Positions 10,396 through 21,669 of a stretch of DNA of 64,000 nt are shown here, piece after piece. The notes beneath the pieces were generated by a model that was not told where the DNA came from, searched no databases, and saw only the letters and a program-made list of their open reading frames with translations. Source of the stretch: Paraphysomonas bandaiensis (taxonomy: Eukaryota > Chrysophyceae); contig CBFFRP010000442.1 in assembly GCA_965644295.1 (NCBI GenBank), positions 1 through 64,000 of the forward strand. The letters run 5' to 3'. How positions within the stretch are numbered: position 1 is the first letter of the stretch; each line of letters opens with the position of its first letter. The translations under genes were made by a program, and so were the position numbers.

Positions 10396-10522
10396 CACAT
10401 ACATACATGCATACATACATACATACATACATACATACATACATACATACATACATACATACATACATACATACATACATACATACATACATGCATTCAT
10501 ACCTGCATACTTACATAAATAC

Positions 10523-10553
<31 letters not shown>

Positions 10554-11051
10554 CATACATACATACATACATACATACATACATACATACATACATACAT
10601 ACATACATACATACATACATACATACATACATACATACATACATACATACATACATACATACATACATACATACATACATACATACATACATACATACAT
10701 ACATACATACATACATACATACATACATACATACATACATACATACATACATACATACATACATACATACATACATACATACATACATACATACATACAT
10801 ACATACATACATACATACATACATACATACATACATACATACATACATACATACATACATACATACATACATACATACATACATACATACATACATACAT
10901 ACATACATACATACATACATACATACATACATACATACATACATACATACATACATACATACATACATACATACATACATACATACATACATACATACAT
11001 ACATACATACATACATACATACATACATACATACATACATACATACATACA

Positions 11052-11081
<30 letters not shown>
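10272..11081. repeat. (ACAT)n tetranucleotide array 1, ~810 bp
   Basis: Near-perfect ACAT repeats, with interruptions only at about 10391-10410 and 10490-10527. The array fills most of the spacer between the divergent OPT (start 10111) and F-box/ankyrin (start 11196) genes. Open frames of Met-Tyr-Val-Cys or Thr-Tyr-Ile-His repeats on either strand are by-products of the repeat and not genes. Confidence 0.97.
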
Positions 11082-11082
<1 letters not shown>

Positions 11083-11195
11083 CTGGACTATCTAGCTATG
11101 CGTCATCTCACTGTCGTCGTCGTATGTTGTGCATGTATGTACATACACTCTCTGCTCTGTTAGCCTCATAATCTCATCGCATTATCAGTGTTGAC

Positions 11196-13241
11196 ATGTC
11201 GCATGTATCTGATCTTAACGATGATGTTCTTCGTCTCATCATCTCTATGATCCCACACTCAGCTCTCCTTCCTGTGATGGTGACTTGCAAGAGACTTCAC
11301 GATATAGTCTACACTGATATCACGAGAGACAAGAGCAGAGAGAGACTTGAGTCACATGCATCGCACTACTGTATGACCAACTCAATGGTCTCATGGGCTC
11401 TGTCTATGGGCTGCCCAGAGGGTCTGCTTTCATATAGCTGTGCACTACACGGCAGACTACAGCAGCTCATACATCTCAAGCATACCTCCCTTCACAAGGA
11501 CACAACCACAGAGGAACCACTACACCAATCGGATATACGGAACGTTTTTGATGTACAGGGTAGACAGGTTAAGTTGTGGCTTCCTCCATGTCCATGGGAT
11601 GAAGATACTAGCCGTGCTGCTGCTTATGGTGGACACTTGGATGTTCTGCAGTGGCTTCGTTCACAGGACCCTCCATGCCCATGGTATGCAGCTGTTTGCC
11701 TTGCTGCTGCTGCAGAATGTGGACACTTGGATGTTCTGCAGTGGCTTCGTTCACAGGATCCTCCCTGTCCATGGGATGAAAGTGCTTGCATTGCGGCTGC
11801 AGAATGTGGACACTTGGATGTTCTGCAGTGGCTTCGTTCACAGGACCCTCCATGTCCATGGGATGAAGATACTAGCCGTGCTGCTGCAGAATGTGGACAC
11901 TTGGATGTTCTGCAGTGGCTTCGTTCACAGGACCCTCCATGTCCATGGGATGAAAGTGCTTGCCGTGCTGCTGCTTATGGTGGACACTTGGATGTTCTGC
12001 AGTGGCTTCGTTCACAGGACCCTCCATGTCCATGGGATGCATGGACTTGCCGTGCTGCTGCTTATGGTGGACACTTGGATGTTCTTCAGTGGCTTCGTTC
12101 ACAGGACCCTCCATGTCCATGGGATGAAAGTGCTTGCCGTGCTGCTGCAGAATGTGGACACTTGGATGTTCTGCAGTGGCTTCATTCACAGGACCCTCCA
12201 TGTCCATGGGATGAAGGTGCTTGCAGTGCTGCTGCAGAATGTGGACACTTGGATGTTCTTCAGTGGCTTCGTTCACAAGACCCTCCATGTCCATGGGATG
12301 CAGGTGCTTGCCGTGCTGCTGCAGAATGTGGACACTTGGATGTTCTGCAGTGGCTTCGTTCACAGGACCCTCCATGTCCATGGGAGGTATGGACTTGCCG
12401 TGCTGCTGCAGACCGTGGGCACTTGGATATTCTGCAGTGGCTTCGTTCACAGGACCCTCCATGGCCATGGGATGAATATGCTTGCCGTATTTCTGCTACT
12501 TTTGGACACTTGGATGTTCTGCAGTGGCTTCGTTCACAGGACCCTCCATGTCCATGGGATGTAGATACTAGCCGTGCTGCTACAGAATGTGGACACTTGG
12601 ATGTTCTGCAGTGGCTTCGTTCACAGGACCCTCCATGTCCATGGGATGAAGATACTTGCCTTGTTGCTGCAGACCGTGGACAGTTGGATGTTCTGCAGTG
12701 GCTTCGTTCACAGGACCCTCCCTGTCCATGGGATGCAGGTGCTTGCCTTGCTGCTGCTGCAGACCGTGGACACTTGGATGTTCTACAGTGGCTTCGTGCA
12801 CAGGACCCTCCATGTCCATGGGATGAAGATGCTTGCCTTGTTGCTGCTTATGGTGGACACTTGGATGTTCTGCAGTGGCTTCGTGCACAGGATCCTCCAT
12901 GTCCATGGGATGAAGATACTAGCCGTGCTGCTGCAGAATGTGGACACTTGGATGTTCTGCAGTGGCTTCGTTCACAGGACCCTCCATGTCTATGGGATAA
13001 AGATACTAGCCGTGCTGCTGCAGAATGTGGACACTTGGATGTTCTGCAGTGGCTTCGTTCACAGGACCCTCCATGTCCATGGGATGAAGATACTAGCCGT
13101 GCTGCTGCTTATGGTGGACACTTGGATATTCTGCAGTGGCTTCGTGCACAGGACCCTCCATGTCCATGGGATGAAAGTGCTTGCCGTGCTGCTGCAAAGC
13201 GTTGGCTTAAGAATACAGTAGAGTGGAACAGTGTTACTTAA
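11196..13241 (+). CDS. F-box protein with 18 near-identical 29-aa ankyrin-like repeats
   Basis: One uninterrupted ORF of 681 aa with an ATG at 11196. Residues 6-40 (LNDDVLRLIISMIP, then VMVTCKRLHDIVY) look like an F-box, which would bind SKP1 in an SCF ubiquitin ligase. From about residue 128 come 18 tandem units of about 29 aa (87 bp) with the core GHLDVLQWLRSQDPPCPWD, followed by a short tail (AAKRWLK). Units are ankyrin-like helix pairs related to CPWD repeats of algae, stramenopiles and giant viruses. Differences between units fall in two places: ECG/YGG/DRG before the core, and the 5-6 residues after CPWD (ESACRA, EDTSRA, AWTCRA, AGACRA). A substrate-recognition role for an SCF ligase is inferred. 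Confidence 0.85.
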   Translation: MSHVSDLNDDVLRLIISMIPHSALLPVMVTCKRLHDIVYTDITRDKSRERLESHASHYCMTNSMVSWALSMGCPEGLLSYSCALHGRLQQLIHLKHTSLHKDTTTEEPLHQSDIRNVFDVQGRQVKLWLPPCPWDEDTSRAAAYGGHLDVLQWLRSQDPPCPWYAAVCLAAAAECGHLDVLQWLRSQDPPCPWDESACIAAAECGHLDVLQWLRSQDPPCPWDEDTSRAAAECGHLDVLQWLRSQDPPCPWDESACRAAAYGGHLDVLQWLRSQDPPCPWDAWTCRAAAYGGHLDVLQWLRSQDPPCPWDESACRAAAECGHLDVLQWLHSQDPPCPWDEGACSAAAECGHLDVLQWLRSQDPPCPWDAGACRAAAECGHLDVLQWLRSQDPPCPWEVWTCRAAADRGHLDILQWLRSQDPPWPWDEYACRISATFGHLDVLQWLRSQDPPCPWDVDTSRAATECGHLDVLQWLRSQDPPCPWDEDTCLVAADRGQLDVLQWLRSQDPPCPWDAGACLAAAADRGHLDVLQWLRAQDPPCPWDEDACLVAAYGGHLDVLQWLRAQDPPCPWDEDTSRAAAECGHLDVLQWLRSQDPPCLWDKDTSRAAAECGHLDVLQWLRSQDPPCPWDEDTSRAAAYGGHLDILQWLRAQDPPCPWDESACRAAAKRWLKNTVEWNSVT

Positions 13242-13662
13242 TTAATGAAATAGTAATGGAAATTTACATGAATGAATTAACAATAGAAATTATCTTAGTG
13301 CAACTGAAATATATTGACTGTAGGAGACAATATGACAATCTTATCGAAGTTTGACATTATATGAGAAGTTTTAACTTAACAACAGAAAGGTAAACTTATA
13401 CTCAATGCTGAGAATTATAAATTATAATCAATATTTCTTATCATTCATCAATTTCATGTTGTCTCTACGTCTCTACTACCACTCATTTCTCGTACGATCT
13501 TACTTCGTCACTATATTCCGTTTTACCACTATATACTATATACTTATTGTCATTCATTCTCATAGTACGATTAACAAGAGTACAACTGTATACTACTGTA
13601 ATTTAAATACCTTATAACTACAGCTTTGAATTAATTGCTCTCATATAGCAGAACTCAACACC
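13215..13662 (-). repeat. Degenerate 3' LTR of a copia relic
   Basis: 13217-13340 matches 15279-15393 (AACTGAAATATATTGACTGT is shared). At the inner edge the minus strand reads GAGAAGGGG followed by TGTTGAGTTCTGC, a good polypurine tract and LTR start at about 13662. The LTR is therefore about 445 bp and the element reads on the minus strand. The two copies have diverged well beyond a recent insertion. The relic begins straight after the ankyrin-gene stop codon. Confidence 0.6.
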
Positions 13663-13849
13663 CCTTCTCAATTCAAAGCTGTAGATAGACTCTTGACATC
13701 ACAAGACATAACTGATAACTGACGGTTACGCAACCACCGAAACCAAACAGGACAAACAGGTGGACGTATGACTCCGACATTTCAGCTAGTCTCACTTTAC
13801 AGTCAACTGATCATCTACGTCGTTTGAGCGAATTGTCTCTAATAACCAC

Positions 13850-15240
13850 AACAGATGATTTCTGATCCTCTCCCAGACACCTCGTCCTGTGCTTCTCGTA
13901 AGTCACACCACACAAAGATTTCGCTGATCATCAGTCCCAACGTAGTACAATATAGCAGGACCATCAGGATCTGCGTGTTCCCGAACCCAATGGTACTTGA
14001 TCTCGATGTGTTTTGAACGCTTATGAAATACCAGATTCAATATTAAGTTACAAGCACTGTGGTTCTCCACGAATAATGGTGTGGGTTTGCGTAGACGAAG
14101 TCCTAAAATTCGATCAACACCCCCCGAAGCCATGCCAGTTCTTGCATGTCAGCATACATAGCCTGATACTCGCTTTGCATTGATGACGTTGAGACTGTAG
14201 CCTGTAATAATGTGGACTGCCAGATAAGTGGTCCACCAGCAGCAAACATATATATCCAGTCGTAGATCGACGTGACACCACATCGCCAGCAGTATGCATC
14301 TGTAAAGATATATATGCATGTCGAAGTGCTTATGCACAAACAGACTTGTGGGTTTGCTCCCAATAAATGCATATAATAAGGTATGAATAAACACTTATTA
14401 TTACTGGTAAAGCACCTAACGTGGTCAAAGATATCCGCTAGATAACGCCGCGCAGTATTCCCTATAAGAATAAAGATCGCTGTTAAGTCAGTGTCAAGTA
14501 ACTTAAAAAACAATGAAGTGCAAGAAATAAAATATAGAATGATAAAACTGAAAAACAGCTAACTAAATTGAGTAACCTGATACCGTATTGGCTGATACAT
14601 AGCGTCTACAATACGCTCTTTAAAGGTCCTAACTCCTGCTGCTCATCTCTGTATTCAGAGCACCATCATGAATACGCAACTCACAGAGGTATTGGGCTGT
14701 ATACATCCATAGTTCTGCACTTAACTTGAGACATTTATGTTCAGGATGAACCAGCAACATCTGAAAATCACTTGTTACGCTGTTCTGAGGGTGATGCAGA
14801 GAGAATTGTGTGTACATCGTGTTAATGCTACCTATAAGTCTCTTTCCATTGCCCTTACTGCCTCTTCTTCATAGCACCACAGGTGCAGCCGGCTGGCTTT
14901 ACATGTATTGCAGGTAGAGATACTGGGTGACGCAGTTTTAGTGGCGTGATGTTTTTAGTAGCCTCGTGTATACCCTTCAGTGTTAATGGCTTGTTGTAAT
15001 TCTGTGACTCGTAGCTAGATCCTTGTACTTCCCAGTAACTAAAAATGTCTGGTGTTGTTTGCTGTCCTTCTTCAGAATCTGTTGTTGACTCTCTTCTTGT
15101 TGCTGAATGCCTTATTTTGCTACTACAAATTGCTACTATATAAACCCCCAGGGTTACATGCTTACCAATGAACCGAATACCCTTCTGTACTGTACCCGTA
15201 ACGTACTGTAATAGGTGAGTCATTAAATAACATAGCACCC
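13850..15240 (-). pseudogene. Copia retrotransposon pol relic (RT/RNase H pieces)
   Basis: Broken minus-strand frames carry copia RNase H hallmarks. These are a degraded DxxxAGDVxxRxSTTGYI block (14230-14310), STSSMQSEYQAMYADMQELAWLRG (about 14110-14210), and FVENHSACNLI followed by RSKHIEIKYHWVREHAD (13960-14090). Several frameshifts and stop codons split them. Farther upstream, at 14600-15240, Ser/Thr-rich frames may derive from the linker region. The copy is dead. Confidence 0.8.
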
Positions 15241-15278
15241 AGTATACCGCGATAACGATAATTATCTAATAATACAGT

Positions 15279-15393
15279 AGAATGGAACAGTATTACATGA
15301 ATTAATGAAATAGTAGTAGAAATAAATCATGAATGAATTAATAATAGAATTTATCTTAGTGCAACTGAAATATATTGACTGTATTAGACATTA
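15279..15393 (-). repeat. Degenerate 5' LTR fragment of copia relic
   Basis: This shares about 85% identity with 13217-13340, and similarity fades after 15393 where a small transposon sits. It marks the upstream end of the relic at 13215-15393. Confidence 0.6.
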
Positions 15394-15396
15394 TAG

Positions 15397-15500
15397 CAGG
15401 GCTTGGTAACCGTAAATGGCCCATTAATGGTAGTCCGGTTCCCGGCAATTATAATAGCCTTACCATTAGTGCCATTACCATTAACGGGTACCAGGCCCTG
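15397..15500. mobile_element. hAT-like MITE, 104 bp
   Basis: The ends are inverted repeats: the left reads CAGGGCTTGGTAACCGT and the right, on the minus strand, CAGGGCCTGGTACCCGT. The match continues to about 23 bp with three differences. A CAGGG terminus is typical of hAT elements. There is no coding capacity. The flanks TTATAG and TATTAG may be a degraded target duplication. It is nested inside or beside the copia LTR fragment. Confidence 0.65.
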
Positions 15501-15694
15501 TATTAGAAAATGACAGTGTATTATATGATTGACTATATACTCTATGGATTATAGATGTGGTGATGACATGATTGTTGTGAGGTGTTTGTTTTCTATTTTA
15601 ATAAATTGATTATCCCCATTTAGTCTTTTTTTTTTGACCTGAACTGGATTCAACAGAACGTTCATAAGCACCGGGCCAATATAGAAGTATTGAA

Positions 15695-15958
15695 TGTCTG
15701 ACTATTAGCAATAGGCCAGACTAGTCTTCGTCTAACTACTTATCTGGTGTTGGTTCTTGACGCCCACTGTTAATAATAAGACTTTCACACATAGCAATAG
15801 GCGTGTATGAGTCAGAACTAAAGTAGCAAAACAATTTAACTAACTATTGCTTAACTCTGATATCCTACTAATTTAGCGCTACGTATGCTGCTTATGCGTC
15901 ACCGCAAGCACCAAGGCGCAACCACTTTCGCTCTCTGTCCTAAAGGTGAACTAGCCCG
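15695..15958. repeat. Dispersed repeat family R1, copy A
   Basis: Its two ends match 55221-55409: TGAATGTCTGA(C/T)TAT...GCAATAGGC at the left, and GCT(T)ATGCGTC followed by GCAAGCACCAAGG(C/T)GCAACCACTT at the right. The middle is longer here than in copy B. No coding sequence or transposon end motif is recognised. It may be an old solo LTR or a SINE-like repeat. Confidence 0.6.
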
Positions 15959-16426
15959 GATGCTTGACTTCAGTAGACAGCCCAATACCCCAGATGCCGT
16001 TGCGGTTCAGGGCTGCGTAATAATTAATAGCAAGGTACCTTAGATTTGCGCAGATCACTTATGTTGTTTTTGCTCTACTGAAAGCCTTTCTACACAATTA
16101 GTAGTGGAGTAAATATGCTTCAAGCAGTGGTACTTAGTTGGTTTGGTCGTGCGTAGTCGTTTTCGTTCATGATGAGCTTGGAATTTTCTCGTCAGTTAGT
16201 CGACACCATCATCTTCATTTTTCTCTTCTTCATCAGTTCTGTCCCACAGAAAACGCTTGAGCTGCGCGTTCTCAAGTGCAGTGAGAGTGTCCTCCAATCC
16301 ACTTTGGACTTAACACCACAGCATTTTCGATGCAATACAATGTATAGTCCACATCCGCACCAAGAAAGTGGACAATGAATGTACACTATATTGTGTTATT
16401 GAGCCCTTTGAACTGTTTTAAGAGTC
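15959..16426. other. Non-coding stretch between repeat R1 and the next ORF
   Basis: I see no convincing gene, RNA gene or repeat here. A short open frame at 16169-16378 has no family features. Confidence 0.4.
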
Positions 16427-16588
16427 ATGGAGCCTGCAGTAGCCGATGCAAAGTCAGAGCTTACTCTAGAAGATCTGATGCAGTATATGCGTGAGCAACG
16501 TGAGTATATGGAACAACGTTTTCATCAGCAACAGGCGTTCAATGAGCATGTTCAACGGAGTCTTGAGAAGGCTAGTACGAGGGTAATA
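16427..16588 (+). CDS. Short ORF/exon with coiled-coil start, runs into CATA array
   Basis: An ATG at 16427 opens a frame starting MEPAVADAKSELTLEDLM and continuing with a Gln/Arg/Glu-rich helix (REQREYMEQRFHQQQ) until a possible donor at ACGAG|GGTAATAT near 16583. The acidic start and Gln-rich helix resemble the N-terminus of some retroelement Gag proteins, but could equally be a first exon whose intron holds the tetranucleotide array. A splice into the gene starting at 17422 cannot be shown. Confidence 0.3.
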
Positions 16589-16589
16589 T

Positions 16590-17205
16590 ATACATACATA
16601 CATACATACATACATACATACATACATACATACATACATACATACATACATACATACATACATACATACATACATACATACATACATACATACATACATA
16701 CATACATACATACATACATACATACATAGTACATACATACATACATACATACATACATACATACATACATACATACATACATACATACATACATACATAC
16801 ATACATACATACATACATACATACATACATACATACATACATACATACATAGTACATACATACATACATACATACATACATACATACATACATACATACA
16901 TACATAGTACATACATACATACATACATACATACATACATACATACATACATACATACATACATACATACATACATACATACATACATACATACATACAT
17001 ACATACATACATACATACATACATACATACATACATACATACATACATACATACATACATACATACATACATACATACATACATACATACATACATACAT
17101 ACATACATACATACATACATACATACATACATACATACATACATACATACATACATACATACATACATACATACATACATACATACATGCATACATACTT
17201 ACATA
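16590..17205. repeat. (ACAT)n tetranucleotide array 2, ~615 bp
   Basis: Near-perfect ACAT repeats on the plus strand. They are interrupted three times by AGTACAT at about 16727, 16851 and 16906, and end in a few variant units (ATGC, ACTT). The array ends 217 bp before the ATG of the C2-domain gene. Confidence 0.97.
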
Positions 17206-17421
17206 ACGCATAAAAGTAACCGCCGGGTGGTGTTTTTGTGTATGTATGTGTGTGTGTTTGTTGTGTGGGTCTGTATGTGGATTCCCATTTCATCGTACGT
17301 CTCGCAGTTGTTGCTTCACACCCTGTCGGCCGACTGTTTGAGCACTGCCTTATCGAGTCAACAGGAAGTCGTCCTGTGTAATAGACAGTAGCGATCGTAG
17401 TGTGTTGATGTAATAGTGTGT

Positions 17422-19952
17422 ATGGCTCCAACAACTCTCTCGCCTCTATCCAGACAAGGGAGCCGATCACCTGACCGCTCGATGAGTGGATCTCCTAATA
17501 GTCATCTCTCACATACAAATAAACTAGATTTCTCAGCTGAACGTGAGCAACTGTCTGTTAAACTGAGGAGTTTAGGTGAGCAGATTGCTGATATTCAGGC
17601 CAAAAGAAAGAAGCTGTCTCCGCTGTCCAAGTACAGTGTGGTCTCTCCAACTAAAAGCAATAATTCTAAAGACACAAAAAAGTCATCAAAGAAAATGCTT
17701 CATCATCCGAAATTAGAATATGTTGTTGCTGAAGCTGCGTTCTCTCCTTACTTAACACGACCTGAGGCTAGCTATAGCGAAAGGACACTCTCTGTACCGG
17801 GGAAGATAAAGGAAGCACGGTTTGCTGGAAAGGAGCCTACTCGGGAAACAATTCCGGTCAATATGAAGAAAGCTAAAAAAGTATTCATGGATGAAATAGT
17901 AAATTTCAAACCACGATTTGAGGTGGGTCTTTTCAAGCTTTCGGGTATTATTTATTACACTAACGTTATTTACAGTTCCATGAGAAGACGAAAAATCTTC
18001 CATTGCAATATTTTGAACCCCCTCCCGATCTATTTATCCCCGGTGTTCATGCTAAGCCTCGAAAAACTGTGTTTCCTAATAAATACCAGCCCTTAAAGGG
18101 ACACACGGGGAAGTTGAGTCACATTGAGGCGTTTCTGTCTTACGATCCTAATGACCCCTCCCTTCGCCCACAAACAACTCCTCTGGAGCAGCCACGCCTG
18201 TCGCAGCAGGAGTGCGAGAAACTCCTCAAACAGCTAGAGAAGGAGGCGAACCGCCCCGGAACTTCTCCACAGAGTGGATCTAAGTTATTACGCTCGAGTA
18301 GTGGTGTTCTCAAAGCCCATGCCGGCAGAGGCGGACCTGACAAATATCGCAAAGAGAAACGATACAAGAAAGCCATCCAAGGACTGATAAGCTACATGTC
18401 TACAGCAGCAGATGATGAACAAGGCAATGCCGATGACACAATTGACCTTTCGGGCATGTACTTTGATAATGCGGAAGACGAACTCAACCCTGACATCGCA
18501 GCGAAACGCCCCCCACAATTTCCTTTTGATGAAGTCACTGTGCGAATCAAGAAAGTTGTAATAAAGAACTTGAAGTCACCATTTGTGTTTGGAAAGAAAG
18601 ACCCGTACGTGCAGTTTAAATATGGAAAACGCTGGACCGGTAGGACGCCTACGTCCTACCTGGCAGCGAACCCGTGTAAGTGGGTATTCAAAAGTGACGA
18701 CAGGAGTATGTGGTTTGATTCCACATCCGAGATTGTGAACAACGGCTTGAAGTTGAAGGCAACAGTGTTCAATGAAAATAAATTGCGAGCACATGTTGAG
18801 TATGGGACATGCAAGGTAGATATTGCACAAGCGATGATGGGCAAGACACTGGAGGAGGAGTTCACTGTAACTGCGCCTATCACTACATATGACAGTACAG
18901 TATCTGGGAGAATTATGGTTGTGTTAGATATGATCGAGCGGCAAACAGAAGTTCACTCTCGAATAGAAAATACTCCCGCGACTACCGTGCTGGAAAACCA
19001 AAACGAGGACAAAGATGAGTATTGTGATGATTATGATGACGACAGCAAAGACGAAGTTCGTGGAGATGCCAAGATGCAGCATGATGTCAAATCAGATTCA
19101 CGTAGTAGCCACGATCATAAATCAGAAGGAAAGACTTCTGATATGGAACATGCCGATGACAAATATACAGACGATGATTTTCTAAATGATACAGTTTCTG
19201 ATACAAAGAATTCTAATGAAAACTTGCCAGAGGAAGTTGCCGGTGATGAAGAAAGCGCTCGTTATGGAGGTGATGAGTTTGATGATTCGTCTGCGAAGGT
19301 GTCTGCCAGTAAGGATTGTGACGAAGGGGAAGGAGATGAATATGTTGATGATTATGAAGATTCGTATGTGGGTAGCTCCGGAGCGAAATCTGATGAAGCA
19401 AAAAGGTCAAGGGAAGAGAAATTAGGTGAAGGAAGTATCGGTGAGTATGCAGATGATTTTCAGGACTCCGATTTAAATGCTTCAGAAGTAATGGCTCCAA
19501 CATCGAGTGAACCTGAAAATGCTGCACATGAATCTATTATTGAAGGTAATGACGAGGAAGCCTTGAACTCTTATGCTGATGACTTTAATGATGATGCTGC
19601 ATGCCTTGGGGGCGATTTGGAGTTTTCAACTGATGCTGAGGATGCAAAGACATCTACTGTTGTCGGAGGTTCTGTCGCACCAATGAGTAATATATCTGAA
19701 AACGCGGAAGAGTGTTCTAAAGATGGGAAAACTGGAGTAGACTACGAAGCGAGTGTCTTTTATGACGTCAGCGCGGAAGAAAATGACGTACAGCCTGTAG
19801 GGGAAAGTCTTGGATCTCCAAGTGTTCTCGGTGAAAGTAGCGTGATGGGTACACATATCGTGGGAGAGATAGATGCCAAGAAAAGCTCTGATGAAGATTA
19901 CATTTACGAAGATGATGAGGATGGATCATATCTTTCTGAGAGCAAGGCTTGA
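17422..19952 (+). CDS. C2-domain protein with acidic, YxDDF-repeat tail
   Basis: Two exons are joined by a 53-bp intron (17923-17975): FKPRFE then FHEKTKNLPLQYFEPPPD. The ATG at 17422 gives MAPTTLSPL. The protein has a Ser-rich N-terminus with a short coiled coil (LSVKLRSLGEQIADIQAKRKK) and Pro-rich linkers. A C2-like domain lies at about 18530-18940 (VRIKKVVIKNLKS, then GKKDPYVQFKYG). The C-terminal 330 residues are acidic with repeated Tyr-Asp-Asp motifs (EYCDDYDDD, DEYVDDYED, EYADDFQD, SYADDFND, IYEDDED). Such acidic YxDDF peptides occur in several ciliary and cytoskeletal proteins, which suggests but does not prove a place near the basal body. Whether the C2 binds calcium is doubtful, as few loop Asp residues are seen. 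Confidence 0.75.
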
Positions 19953-21669
19953 ATAAGCCCTTAGCATGAGTAAATCAAGTCGTGTGTGAGTGTTTTGTGT
20001 GTAGTATGTCGCGGTGTATGTTAGGTAGATAGCATGTTGTGACCAAGTACGCGTAGTGCTGTTGTAAAGATATTCGTTTTTACTGCTGCACTATGATATG
20101 CAAATGTGGGGATAATCACTGTGGTGACGTCAGTGGGTCTCTTTTGTTCATCACGTTATAATTAATATAGCAGCGCAATTCAATGGACACTTTACGTTAC
20201 TACGTTACCTATTTTACCAATTTATAGGGAGACACGCATCAGCATTACTGGTGTTGCAGCAATACAGAGTATAGAGCTATATACTTCATACGAACGCAGG
20301 TATAGTGAATGCTATTCGTATTCGACTAGAGTTAGTTTGGTTATCGTAGATCAGCAACACACACAAGACAAGAAATTAAAGTTTCCTTTATTCTTTCAAC
20401 TCAATGCAATATTTTCTTTTGTTTCTGTGTCTGTACCACATGCTTAATATGCCACATACCAAGTACGTTACTTGCTGGCGCTTACGGATGATTCTAACGC
20501 ATTATTATAGAAAAGAATCTTCTTATTCTTATTTGCATTCTTTCTAAATAAACATCCGTAAATATATTTGCCCCATTCCGACAGTGTGGTCATAATGTAG
20601 ACCCGCTGGTATACCGCATATAACACCAAGATTTTGTCGCTGATTTTATGTAGTTATCCACCCGTTCACCATCTTCGCTGACCATGTAGTATTCGCACGT
20701 AGATTCTGTGTGAGTCACCCTACTCCATCATTCGTGGTCACAAAGATTCAGCGGGATTTCTCGTAGCTATGCACTCTGCAGGTTGCAGGTTTTTGCGCAG
20801 ATGCTAGCAAGGCATGTTCACCTATGCATCCCCTAACGATGATCACGCGGTATAGGCCTCGTATGGCATTGGCTGATATCCCTCCTCCCCATTATTGTGC
20901 GGGGCTTCCTCGTGGTCATGTGTGGGCTATGCAAGTGTAGTGTGGATATCAGAGACGAGGACCTGCACTGTACTCTTGTCTGTGTGTGCCCCTCTGCTCC
21001 TTATTTCTGTTTGTTAATAAGGTCAGATAGTGGATGCGGGCCCGGATACTGTACACTGATCTCTGTGGTGAGATATACATGGACCGGGACAGACCGATGC
21101 ATCATATGCATGCCATGCACTGTCTGTGTATATATAGAGCAGACATGTGCATACATGCACACACATCACTGCAGTGTTGTATTGACATTTATGGGAAATG
21201 GGGATCTGAATCTGAAAATCCCATATATTTAGCCAATTGTGTCATAGGAATAGCATTTTTATAATAGTGAGTACAGAAAATCCATAGTTTTTTCTTTGTC
21301 CATTGACCATTCAGAACTCTGTATGCTCATATGATTGGACAGCGTTGAATCCTGTGTGGTGTATGCGGGAGTGTCCAGTTGTCGTGTGTATGTGTCTATA
21401 TAGAGCGAGGTGTATGTATGTATACACACAGCTGAGAGCTCCACACACTCACCATACAAGCAAGTCATCAATAACTTCACAGCAATGCACCGTCTAACAT
21501 CGAGACTGTGTGTATAGGCTTCTCTTCCATTGATTGACTTGATTCAATAGTCTCTCCACTGTACAGGGAGGATGAGTATGCAGAGTTGGGTCATGAGTTT
21601 AGTAACGGTCGTTGTCGGTACGTTGAGATGACTGGAATCATATTCACTTTAAAGCAATGCTCTTATTCG
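19953..21669. other. Intergenic 1.7 kb between C2 gene and HSPA13-like gene
   Basis: There is no convincing gene. A palindromic TGACGTCA site (about 20125-20132) could be a CRE/bZIP-type site. At about 20862-20925 a diverged copy of the GGCATTG(G/A)CTGA...CCCTCCT repeat seen at 49190 and 49889 is present. From 21030 to 21440 the DNA is rich in GTAC, ATAC and TGCATACATGCACA elements like other upstream regions here. An inverted CCAAT box (GATTGG, about 21334) also lies upstream of the next gene. Confidence 0.45.

Noticed and set aside
10272-10500. Possible CRISPR or telomere-like array
   Set aside because: The repeat unit is 4 bp with no spacers and lies inside the window between two genes, so it is a microsatellite.
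10177-11171. Long open frames of Met-Tyr-Val-Cys and Thr-Tyr-Ile-His repeats
   Set aside because: A 4-bp repeat without stop codons is open in all frames. No start context or unique sequence supports a gene. The same holds for 16466-17470 and 36915-37850.
11440-13221. Overlapping long ORFs on both strands within the ankyrin-like gene (374, 215 and 198 codons)
   Set aside because: An 87-bp repeat keeps every frame in step, so one open shadow frame gives many. Only the plus frame from 11196 has an F-box and ankyrin-type pattern.
15397-15500. Possible small RNA hairpin gene
   Set aside because: The ends match hAT termini better, and only the ends are inverted, so a MITE is the simpler reading.
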